NCBI RefSeq assembly: GCF_000671395.1
Contig: NZ_AQQY01000007.1
Span: 124,001 to 188,000 of the forward strand
Length of the DNA stretch: 64,000 nucleotides
Source: Actibacterium atlanticum
GTDB taxonomy: Bacteria > Pseudomonadota > Alphaproteobacteria > Rhodobacterales > Rhodobacteraceae
Reading direction: 5' to 3'
The notes under the pieces were generated by a model that saw only the letters and a program-made list of their open reading frames with translations, made no database searches and was not told the origin of the DNA. The translations under genes and the position numbers were made by a program. Positions 57,028-64,000 of this stretch are shown in pieces; within the stretch, counting starts at the first letter, position 1; each line of letters opens with the position of its first letter.

Positions 57028-59160
57028 TTAGCTGCGGCTATCGCGGACCAGTTTCAGGATATCCTGCGCGGCCTCGGGAATGTTGGTGCCCGGACCAAAG
57101 ATCGCGGAAACGCCGTTGTCATAGAGATACTGGTAATCCTGCTGCGGGATCACACCGCCACAGATCACAAGGATATCCTCGGCCCCGGCGTCCTTCAGGG
57201 CCTGCACCAGCTTGGGCGCCAGTGTCTTATGACCCGCAGCCTGCGAACTGATGCCAACGATATGCACGTCATTGTCGACAGCGTCCTGCGCGGCTTCCTC
57301 GGGGGTTTGGAACAGCGGGCCTACGTCGACGTCAAAACCGATATCCGCAAAGGCGGTGGCAATGACCTTGGCGCCGCGGTCGTGACCGTCCTGCCCCATT
57401 TTCACCACCAGCATACGCGGGCGGCGGCCCTCTTCTTCGGCGAAATCTTCCACCGATTTCTGGATCGCGGCGAAGCCTTCGTCGCCTTCATAGGCGGCGC
57501 CGTAAACGCCTGCCAATGTCTTCACCTCGGCGCGATGGCGGCCGAACGCATCTTCCATAGCCATGCTGATTTCTCCGACAGTTGCACGGGCGCGGGCGGC
57601 TTCCACAGCCAGACGCAGCAGGTTGCCCTCGCCGCTCTTTGCGCCTTCCGACAAAGCGGCCAGCGCGGCGTCACACGCCGCCTGATCACGCTCTGCACGG
57701 GTTTTGTTGATGCGCGCGACCTGAGATTCGCGCACCGCCACGTTGTCGACATCCAGAATGTCGATCTCGTCTTCTTTTTCCAGACGGAACTTGTTGACGC
57801 CGACGATCACCTCGTCGCCGCGATCAACCGAGGCCTGATACTTGGCCGCGGCTTCTTCGATCCGCAGCTTGGGCATGCCGCTGGCCACAGCCTTGGTCAT
57901 GCCGCCCATCTCGTCGATCTCAGCGATGATCTTACGCGCCGCTTCGACCAGCTCGTTGGTCAGGCTTTCGATGTAATACGAGCCCGCCAGCGGATCGACG
58001 ACCTTGGTGACCTTGGTTTCGTTCTGCAAGATCAGCTGGGTGTTGCGTGCAATCCGGGCCGAGAATTCGGTCGGTAGCGCAATGGCTTCGTCAAACGCGT
58101 TGGTGTGCAGCGACTGGGTGCCGCCCAACACGGCCGACATGGCCTCATAAGCCGTGCGGACCACGTTGTTATACGGGTCCTGTTCCTGCAGCGACACGCC
58201 CGAAGTCTGACAGTGCGTGCGCAACATCAGCGACTTGGGGTTCTTGGGTTCGAACTCGCTCATGATTTCGTGCCACAGGAAGCGCGCGGCGCGCAGCTTG
58301 GCGATCTCCATGAAGAAGTTCATGCCGATGGCGAAGAAGAACGACAGACGCCCGGCAAAGGCATCGACGTCCAGCCCGCAGCCCAGCGCTGCCTTGACGT
58401 ATTCCTTGCCGTCGGCCAGCGTAAACGCCAGCTCCTGCACCAGATCGGCGCCCGCTTCCTGCATGTGGTAACCCGAGATCGAGATCGAGTTGAACTTCGG
58501 CATATCGGTCGAGGTATACTCGATGATGTCCGAAATGATCCGCATCGACGGCTCAGGCGGGTAGATATAGGTGTTGCGCACCATGAACTCTTTCAGAATG
58601 TCGTTCTGAATGGTGCCCGACAGCACAGAGCGATCGACGCCCTGCTCTTCGCCGGTGACAATGAAGTTCGCCAGGATCGGGATCACGGCGCCGTTCATCG
58701 TCATCGACACTGACACCTTGTCCAGCGGGATACCGTCAAACAGAACTTTCATATCCTCGACGCTGTCGATGGCCACGCCGGCTTTACCGACGTCGCCCAC
58801 AACGCGGGGGTGGTCACTGTCATAGCCGCGGTGGGTGGCCAGATCGAAAGCCACCGAAACGCCCTGCTGACCGGCGGCCAGCGCCTTGCGGTAAAACGCG
58901 TTCGAAGCTTCGGCCGTCGAAAAGCCCGCATACTGACGGATCGTCCACGGACGCCCGGCATACATCGTCGCCTTGGGGCCACGGGTAAAGGGCGCCTGAC
59001 CAGGAACCGAACCCATGTGATCATGGCCATCGGCATCGGCTTCAGTATAGAGCGGCTTAACCTCAATACCTTCGCGGGTGTTCCATGTCAGGTCATCCAG
59101 AGGCTTCCCGCGCAGTTCCTTCTCGGCCATCTTGGACCAGGAATTCAGCTTATCCGTCAT
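57028..59160 (-). CDS. mcm: Methylmalonyl-CoA mutase
   Basis: A 710-residue adenosylcobalamin enzyme that converts (R)-methylmalonyl-CoA to succinyl-CoA. The substrate barrel opens at [40 protein letters not shown]; the B12-binding domain near residue 600 has GQDGHDRG with the cobalt-ligand histidine. Subunits are fused in one chain, as for ScpA-type enzymes. The related ethylmalonyl-CoA mutase is shorter, so mcm is preferred. It feeds the sucCD step encoded in this window. Confidence 0.94.
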   Translation of the reverse strand: MTDKLNSWSKMAEKELRGKPLDDLTWNTREGIEVKPLYTEADADGHDHMGSVPGQAPFTRGPKATMYAGRPWTIRQYAGFSTAEASNAFYRKALAAGQQGVSVAFDLATHRGYDSDHPRVVGDVGKAGVAIDSVEDMKVLFDGIPLDKVSVSMTMNGAVIPILANFIVTGEEQGVDRSVLSGTIQNDILKEFMVRNTYIYPPEPSMRIISDIIEYTSTDMPKFNSISISGYHMQEAGADLVQELAFTLADGKEYVKAALGCGLDVDAFAGRLSFFFAIGMNFFMEIAKLRAARFLWHEIMSEFEPKNPKSLMLRTHCQTSGVSLQEQDPYNNVVRTAYEAMSAVLGGTQSLHTNAFDEAIALPTEFSARIARNTQLILQNETKVTKVVDPLAGSYYIESLTNELVEAARKIIAEIDEMGGMTKAVASGMPKLRIEEAAAKYQASVDRGDEVIVGVNKFRLEKEDEIDILDVDNVAVRESQVARINKTRAERDQAACDAALAALSEGAKSGEGNLLRLAVEAARARATVGEISMAMEDAFGRHRAEVKTLAGVYGAAYEGDEGFAAIQKSVEDFAEEEGRRPRMLVVKMGQDGHDRGAKVIATAFADIGFDVDVGPLFQTPEEAAQDAVDNDVHIVGISSQAAGHKTLAPKLVQALKDAGAEDILVICGGVIPQQDYQYLYDNGVSAIFGPGTNIPEAAQDILKLVRDSRS

Positions 59161-59262
59161 CGGATCGTCCTTTCACTTTTCGTCATGGCGCCAGGATTTT
59201 CGCCCCAAGCAGCCTTCGCATTTTCCCGTATCCCGCCTATATGTTGGAGGTACGGAGGTGTC

Positions 59263-59727
59263 ATGAAATTTGTATTGTCGTTTTTGACTGTGCTGGCGGG
59301 ATTCACGCCGGCTTTGGCGCAGGCCACGGATGCAACCGCCCCCACACCGCTGGAAATCTGGCAGGAAGCGCCTGAAACCGTGTTTTCAGCGCAGGATACG
59401 GACCTTGCCGCGTTTGAATGGCTGGCGCGCCCCGTGGTTGTCTTTGCAGACTCACCCAATGACCCGCGTTTTGTGCAGCAAATGGACCTGCTGGCCGCCC
59501 TGCCCGAGGAATTGGCCGTGCGCGATGTTGTGGTGATCACCGATACTGATCCGGCAGCGATGTCATCCACACGCACCGCCCTGCGTCCGCGTGGGTTCAT
59601 GCTGGCGCTGATCGCCAAAGACGGCACCGTGAACCTGCGCAAGCCGTTTCCGTGGGACGTGCGCGAGCTAAGCCGCGCCATCGACAAAATGCCGCTGCGC
59701 CAGCAGGAAATCCGCGACCGGCGCTGA
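59263..59727 (+). CDS. DUF4174 secreted protein
   Basis: A 154-residue protein with signal peptide (FVLSFLTVLAGFTPALAQ, cleaved near 20). The mature part is a thioredoxin-like DUF4174 domain: FEWLARPVVVFADSPNDPRF, then FMLALIAKDGTVNLRKPFPWDVRELSRAIDKMP. No catalytic cysteines are present. Function unknown. GGAGGTG lies just before ATG 59263. It sits alone on the plus strand inside the minus-strand propionate group. Confidence 0.82.
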   Translation: MKFVLSFLTVLAGFTPALAQATDATAPTPLEIWQEAPETVFSAQDTDLAAFEWLARPVVVFADSPNDPRFVQQMDLLAALPEELAVRDVVVITDTDPAAMSSTRTALRPRGFMLALIAKDGTVNLRKPFPWDVRELSRAIDKMPLRQQEIRDRR

Positions 59728-59752
59728 ACGACGGGATGGAGAAGCGGCATGC

Positions 59753-60673
59753 TCATGCGGCGGCTCCCTCATCCAGCATCCGAGCACCCAAATAGCCCGC
59801 ACGCAGTTTCGCGATATCTTCCGCGTATTTTGCGTCCATTAAGGCGTCTTGGTCTTGCGTGAACATCGCGGGTTCAGGCAGCACGACGCCACGGGCGCGG
59901 TTGCGCTGGATGTGGCGGTCCAATTCCTTGTCGGCGATTTCGGCCTTGTGACGCCGGGCGCGGAAAATATAGGGGATGTCGGCGACACCCAGACCGATAT
60001 TGGCCTCCCGGTTCAACGCTTCCAGACCGTCAGCATTCTGGCGCCCCAACGCCTTGGCAATGATGCCCAACTCTTTGTTGCGAAACCCTTCCTGCGTCCA
60101 CAGGCAAATCTCGGCTTCGGGAAAGGCTTTCCGAACCCCCTGCACAAGGTCACACCAGCCCAACGGCTGCGTCGCAAGTTCATAGGAGATGTTGGAAAAC
60201 AACGTTTCAGGCCGCTTGCGCAGCGCAAAGATATAGGCCGAACGCCAATAAGAACTATAACTGCGCAGCCCCATCACCACCCGTTTAGGTGCCCTGTCGA
60301 AATAGTCGGCATAGGTTTTCAACCGCCACGCCGCATTATCGTAAAGCTGCAAAATTGTAAGGTTGCGCTGCATTGTGCCCAGCATGTTCTCTTCCGAGAT
60401 CAGCAAGGTCTTTAACCCGGACTCCTGAGCCTGATTCAGGCGGTCTTGCAGCGCGCCACGGGCAATAGCCGCCTCCAGAACAGAGCGCGAGTCGCCTTTG
60501 GCAAGCTGCTCTTGTCTGCCACAGATCGAGGAAAACCCCTCGATCTGTCGCACTTTTGCTGGCGTCCAGACCCCGGTCCCCTCGGCCCGCAACACAGCAG
60601 CGTTCTTCGACAACGTCTTTTCAAACGTGGTCGAGCCAGTGCGATGCGCGCCAAGATGCAGGATCAGGTCCAT
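59753..60673 (-). CDS. Sulfotransferase-like P-loop protein
   Basis: A 306-residue protein beginning MDLILHLGAHRTGSTTFEKTL, where GAHRTGST resembles the 5'-phosphosulfate loop of sulfotransferases. Later MLGTMQ and RVVMGLRSYSSYWRSAYIF fit the 3'-phosphate-binding region. Acceptor unknown. It starts 20 bases after the pccA stop on the same strand, so it may be co-transcribed with the propionyl-CoA genes although a metabolic link is not obvious. Confidence 0.7.
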   Translation of the reverse strand: MDLILHLGAHRTGSTTFEKTLSKNAAVLRAEGTGVWTPAKVRQIEGFSSICGRQEQLAKGDSRSVLEAAIARGALQDRLNQAQESGLKTLLISEENMLGTMQRNLTILQLYDNAAWRLKTYADYFDRAPKRVVMGLRSYSSYWRSAYIFALRKRPETLFSNISYELATQPLGWCDLVQGVRKAFPEAEICLWTQEGFRNKELGIIAKALGRQNADGLEALNREANIGLGVADIPYIFRARRHKAEIADKELDRHIQRNRARGVVLPEPAMFTQDQDALMDAKYAEDIAKLRAGYLGARMLDEGAAA

Positions 60674-60693
60674 CTGGATGCCCGTTGATTGCC

Positions 60694-62739
60694 TTACTCG
60701 AATTCCATGATGATATCGTCCACCGCAAGGCTGTCACCCGCTGCGGCGTTGATCTTGGTCACCACGGCTTTCTTTTCGGCCCGCAGGATGTTTTCCATCT
60801 TCATTGCTTCGACGGTGCACAGCGCCTGACCTTCCTGAACTTCGTCGCCCACTTCGACGTCGACTTTCACGATCAGACCCGGCATCGGGCACAACAGCAG
60901 TTTCGAGGTATCCGGCGCCACCTTTTCAGGCATAAGCGCAGCCAGTTCAGCCTGACGCGGGGTGAAGACATTCACCACCATCTCAGCGCCGCGGGTGCGG
61001 ATGCCAAAGCCGTTCGGCGTTTGCTCGACCTTCAGCACCAGCTTGGTGCCGTCGATGTCGATATGGGCAAGGCTGTGGCCCGGCACCCAATCCGACGAAA
61101 CGCGCACGCTGTCGCCTTCGGCGAAAGTGATGGTTGAACCTTCCTGATCCGCATCCACGGTCACGGCAAAGCTTTCGTCCTGGGCGGTGACCACCCAATC
61201 ATTGCCCACGCTGCGTTCATGGTTGTCCATGGTGCCCGAAATCCGCGCCCGGCGAATTTCAACGACGCGATACATTGCTGCCGCAGCCGCCGCCACTTTG
61301 CGCAGTGCGTCACCGGGCAGGCTCACACCCTGGAAACCCTCGGGGTATTCTTCTTCGATAAAGGCGGTGGTCATGTCGCCCGAGATGAACTTCGGATGAT
61401 CCATCACGGCCGACAGGAATGGCAGGTTGTGGCCAATGCCTTCGACCTCAAAGCTGTCCAGCGCTACGCGCATGCTTTCAATCGCCGCTTCACGGGTCGG
61501 GGCCCATGTACACAGTTTGGCGATCATCGGGTCGTAATACATGCTGATCTCGCCGCCTTCATAGACGCCGGTATCGTTGCGTACGGCATGATCTCCAGCA
61601 GGCGCATCGCCCTGCCATTTGCCGTTTTCCAGCATAAGGCCAGCGGCCTGTTCTGCGGGCGGGCGGTACTTGGTCAGGCGGCCAATCGACGGCAGGAAAC
61701 CGCGATACGGGTCTTCGGCGTACAGGCGGTTTTCAATTGCCCAGCCGTTGATCTGCACATCGTCCTGCGTGATGGTCAGCGGCTCGCCATTGGCAACGCG
61801 GATCATCTGCTCCACCAGATCAACACCGGTGATCAGCTCGGTCACGGGGTGTTCCACCTGCAAGCGGGTGTTCATCTCAAGGAAATAGAAATTCTTGTCG
61901 CCATCGACGATGAATTCCACGGTACCGGCGCTGGTGTACCCAACCGCCTTGGCCAGTGCGACCGACTGTTCGCCCATGGCTTTGCGGGTTTCAGGGTCCA
62001 GGAAGGGCGACGGGGCTTCTTCCACAACCTTCTGGTTACGACGCTGGATCGAGCATTCACGCTCGTTCAGGTAAATACCGTTACCATGCGCATCGCACAG
62101 AACCTGAATTTCAATGTGACGTGGCTGGGTGACGAATTTCTCGATAAAGATACGGTCGTCGCCAAAGCTGTTGGCGGCTTCATTCTTGGACGACTGGAAA
62201 CCTTCGCGGGCTTCTTCGTCGTTCCAGGCGATCCGCATCCCTTTACCACCGCCACCGGCCGAGGCTTTGATCATCACCGGATAGCCAATCTCATTCGAGA
62301 TTTTCACGGCCTCATCGGCGTCTTCGATCAGCCCCATGTAACCGGGCACGGTCGACACGTCTGCATCCTGCGCGATTTTCTTACTGGTGATCTTGTCACC
62401 CATGGCTTCAATCGCACCTTTGGGCGGGCCAACAAAGGCAACGCCAGCAGCTTCCAAGGCTTCGGCGAACTTGGAGTTCTCCGACAGGAAACCATAACCG
62501 GGGTGCACAGCCTGCGCGCCGGTCTGTTTGATCGCATCCATGACCTTGTCGATCACAATGTAAGACTGGTTTGCCGGGGGCGGGCCGATATGCACAGCCT
62601 CGTCTGCCATTTTCACATGCAGCGCGTTTTTGTCGGCATCCGAATAAATGGCCACCGTCTTGATGCCCATTTTCTTGGCCGTCTTCATCACACGGCAGGC
62701 AATTTCACCACGGTTGGCGATCAGGATCTTGTCGAACAT
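60694..62739 (-). CDS. pccA: Propionyl-CoA carboxylase, biotin-containing alpha subunit
   Basis: A 681-residue acyl-CoA carboxylase subunit. Residues 1-450 are the ATP-grasp biotin carboxylase (FDKILIANRGEIACRV, GGGGKGMRIAWNDEEA, EMNTRLQVEHPVTE). The C-terminal biotinyl domain has VEAMKMEN with Lys647 as attachment site. The neighbouring mcm points to propionyl-CoA rather than acetyl- or methylcrotonyl-CoA as substrate. The beta subunit gene should lie beyond the right edge. Confidence 0.94.
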   Translation of the reverse strand: MFDKILIANRGEIACRVMKTAKKMGIKTVAIYSDADKNALHVKMADEAVHIGPPPANQSYIVIDKVMDAIKQTGAQAVHPGYGFLSENSKFAEALEAAGVAFVGPPKGAIEAMGDKITSKKIAQDADVSTVPGYMGLIEDADEAVKISNEIGYPVMIKASAGGGGKGMRIAWNDEEAREGFQSSKNEAANSFGDDRIFIEKFVTQPRHIEIQVLCDAHGNGIYLNERECSIQRRNQKVVEEAPSPFLDPETRKAMGEQSVALAKAVGYTSAGTVEFIVDGDKNFYFLEMNTRLQVEHPVTELITGVDLVEQMIRVANGEPLTITQDDVQINGWAIENRLYAEDPYRGFLPSIGRLTKYRPPAEQAAGLMLENGKWQGDAPAGDHAVRNDTGVYEGGEISMYYDPMIAKLCTWAPTREAAIESMRVALDSFEVEGIGHNLPFLSAVMDHPKFISGDMTTAFIEEEYPEGFQGVSLPGDALRKVAAAAAAMYRVVEIRRARISGTMDNHERSVGNDWVVTAQDESFAVTVDADQEGSTITFAEGDSVRVSSDWVPGHSLAHIDIDGTKLVLKVEQTPNGFGIRTRGAEMVVNVFTPRQAELAALMPEKVAPDTSKLLLCPMPGLIVKVDVEVGDEVQEGQALCTVEAMKMENILRAEKKAVVTKINAAAGDSLAVDDIIMEFE

Positions 62740-62793
62740 TCAGTCCCCTCCAGCATTGGGCCGGGGCATGTTCGTCGCCCCCGCCGGATCACG

Positions 62794-62831
62794 AAAAAAG
62801 CCACCCGGACACGCGGTCCGGATGGCTTTTC
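62794..62831 (-). terminator. Rho-independent terminator of the 66-aa lipoprotein gene
   Basis: On the minus strand, AAAAGCCATCCGGA pairs with TCCGGGTGGCTTTTTT (one G-T pair). It lies about 40 bases after the lipoprotein stop and before pccA, so pccA probably has its own promoter. Confidence 0.9.
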
Positions 62832-62872
62832 GATAGTTTGATGCGGGTCGGATGACCCGCGCGTTTACGAAA

Positions 62873-63073
62873 TCAGTTACACACGCCTGCGTCGTCGCAC
62901 AGGGCACCGCCAGCTGCACCGATGGCTGCGCCAGCGGCGACATTTTCGCCCGTGGCATCTGCGATGAGCGCACCGGCAACGGCGCCCGCAAGCGCGCGCT
63001 CGCCGTCGTCTTCAAGACAGCCGGCAAGGGCAAGAACCATTGCAGGGATTGCGATGTATTTAAGCTTGGACAT
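62873..63073 (-). CDS. Small glycine-zipper lipoprotein
   Basis: A 66-residue protein with lipobox LALAGC (Cys19), then an Ala/Gly-rich zipper (ALAGAVAGALIADATGENVAAGAAIGAAGGAL) and two cysteines at the end (LCDDAGVC). It is likely an outer-membrane-anchored peptide. Function unknown. It has its own terminator. Confidence 0.8.
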   Translation of the reverse strand: MSKLKYIAIPAMVLALAGCLEDDGERALAGAVAGALIADATGENVAAGAAIGAAGGALCDDAGVCN

Positions 63074-63413
63074 TGATCTGCTCCGCCTTCATGGGGGTTA
63101 TATACCCCCCCAATATGGGGGCTTTGGGCCTTATTTGAAAGGCCACAGTCGTCTGCCAACGCCGCTTGGGCGGCAGATCGCCGATCAGATATCACCACTG
63201 AAAGGGCTGGTCTGACCCGGGAAAGGTCAGACCAGTAAGAAGGGGAAGGGTAACGGTTGTTGTATCGACCAGGCGTCCCACGACGCAAGCAAGACGCCCG
63301 CTCTGACCTGACAGTGCCGCAGGTCAGGCGCGTCGCAAAGCCCTTGGCGCCGTGCAGCGCGCGCTGGGCCGTTTTTTGCCCAAATACTGGTGATACAAGC
63401 AAAATCATGCCGA
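63074..63413. other. 340-base intergenic region with several hairpins
   Basis: No credible gene; a minus-strand frame across it shows no family likeness. Its left end holds the promoter region of the lipoprotein gene. The right two thirds form a series of stems described separately as a candidate structured RNA. Confidence 0.5.
63207..63377 (+). ncRNA. Candidate structured RNA (four hairpins and a T-run)
   Basis: In order: CTGGTCTGACC/GGTCAGACCAG (63207-63235, 11 perfect pairs), GGCGTC/GACGCC (63272-63298), CTGACCTG/CAGGTCAG (63303-63327) and the palindrome CAGCGCGCGCTG (63355-63366), then TTTTTT (63372-63377). The end looks like an intrinsic terminator on the plus strand. No known RNA family is recognised, so this is a hypothesis. 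Confidence 0.35.
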
Positions 63414-63764
63414 TCATTCGCCCCCAAACACGTCCGGGAACGCGGCCCGGGCACGATCTATGTCGATGCGCAACAGCGCTTCATAGCTTTCAGGGTCGAA
63501 CGGATCTTCGGCGGGGACAACCTCGCGGCCAAACAGCCAACTCAGCCGCCCGGCATCCAGATTACCGCGCTCAAACGGTTCGTCGCCAAAATGCTCCCAC
63601 AGGGCCTGAATAAAGCCCGTGTCGGCGCGCCTGTCAGCAGGGCGGCGATCGGCGTAGCGCTCGCGTGCAATCAGGGCGGTGGCGCCCTTCTTGTTGTCGC
63701 GACGGATGGTAAATTGAAAATCTGTGCCGGGTAGACGGCTTGGAAAACCGCGATGCTTCAGCAT
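63414..63764 (-). CDS. Hypothetical protein, 116 aa
   Basis: A charged soluble protein starting MLKHRGFPSRLPGTDFQFTIRRDNKKG, with ADRRPADRRADTGFIQALWEHFGDEPFERG in the middle. AGGAGG five to six bases before the ATG is a strong ribosome site. I recognise no domain. It is on the same strand as pccA and may belong to that transcript group. Confidence 0.7.
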   Translation of the reverse strand: MLKHRGFPSRLPGTDFQFTIRRDNKKGATALIARERYADRRPADRRADTGFIQALWEHFGDEPFERGNLDAGRLSWLFGREVVPAEDPFDPESYEALLRIDIDRARAAFPDVFGGE

Positions 63765-63830
63765 GTTCCCTCCTGAACGGCAATACGGAGGGGGCCAGGG
63801 ACGGGCCGCAAAGCCCGCCCCAAGGTTGTT

Positions 63831-63962
63831 TTAGTACTTGTTGTAGACCGGCTCCGAAACGACGGGCTCGGGCTCAACATAGATGATTTCTTCTTCTGCA
63901 GCGCAAGCAGCGGTGAAGGCGACCAGGCACACGGCCACGACGGTCTTGATGGTTTTCGACAT
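63831..63962 (-). CDS. Small lipoprotein, 43 aa
   Basis: Reads MSKTIKTVVAVCLVAFTAAC, lipobox FTAAC (Cys20), then an acidic, proline- and valine-rich tail ending [18 protein letters not shown] precedes the ATG. Likely a small envelope lipoprotein of unknown function; too short for common gene callers. Confidence 0.75.
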   Translation of the reverse strand: MSKTIKTVVAVCLVAFTAACAAEEEIIYVEPEPVVSEPVYNKY

Positions 63963-64000
63963 GTCTCTCTCCTGTTCCATTTCTGGCCCCGCCGGTTCTG

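Noticed and set aside
62740-63417. A 225-codon minus-strand frame over the pccA-63414 gap
   Set aside because: It runs through a lipoprotein gene, its terminator and several hairpins, and shows no domain; the shorter gene in another frame has better signals.

Overview
The window reads as chromosomal DNA of an alphaproteobacterium of the order Rhodobacterales, most likely the marine Roseobacter group. The grounds are the gene order mcl2-nnrU-DUF1737-mch next to sdhCDAB and mdh, the ethylmalonyl-CoA pathway genes, the FYDLN-acid protein, a Hint-domain protein, ThyX-type thymidylate synthase, and G+C-rich genes with strong third-position bias. Genus and species cannot be fixed from this sequence alone. 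I see no insertion sequence, prophage, CRISPR array or rRNA. There is one tRNA (Ala, GGC).

Layout. 0-3.1 kb: the end of thrS, then a four-gene bufferin-type RiPP operon (a DUF2282 precursor peptide, a DUF692/MNIO enzyme, a DUF2063 partner and a DoxX membrane protein). 3.1-9.4 kb: small membrane and secreted proteins, an ArsC-like protein, a cold-shock protein, thyX, glyoxalase I, a MarR-type regulator, sdhE and aspC. 9.5-12.8 kb: a more A+T-rich SGNH hydrolase, a conserved unknown and an acyltransferase-SGNH fusion. 12.8-18.4 kb: a MATE pump, a methyltransferase, PPK2 and parE. 18.4-20.4 kb: an accessory stretch with an orphan A+T-rich gene ending in a 20-bp tandem duplication, a 124-bp imperfect tandem repeat, a REP-like hairpin, entericidin and two small genes.

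20.5-38.5 kb is the central-carbon core. sdhCDAB and mch-DUF1737-nnrU-mcl2 lie on the minus strand; mdh and sucC-(inserted secreted ORF)-sucD-sucA-sucB-lpd lie on the plus strand. A FadR/FCD-type GntR regulator follows at 38.7-39.3 kb. The palindrome TGTGATCACA occurs as a doublet with 21-bp centre spacing upstream of both sdhC and sucC, and once directly before the regulator gene. This predicts an autoregulated local repressor of the TCA cycle.

39.4-47.2 kb: a YgjP-like metallopeptidase, the FYDLN protein, tRNA-Ala followed by a truncated regulator remnant, a seven-helix CREST-like membrane protein, a decayed entericidin copy, lolD/lolC, a DUF2937 protein, a Hint protein and proS. 47.3-52.9 kb: a collinear AI-2E transporter, hdaA, ppk1 and ppx. 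52.9-57 kb: a secreted protein, an EEP-family protein, a TerB-DnaJ protein, nhaA and a VOC protein. 57-64 kb: the propionyl-CoA assimilation group on the minus strand (mcm, a sulfotransferase-like gene, pccA and small lipoproteins); pccB would be expected just beyond the right edge.

Three features stand out beyond ordinary gene content: the bufferin operon with a strong hairpin between precursor and enzyme genes; the TGTGATCACA regulon; and a family of dispersed intergenic elements. The last comprises a 65-bp compound hairpin seen twice with compensating changes, and a block of 11-bp GCATNNNWTGT repeats seen three times, two of them attached to an entericidin gene or its remnant.
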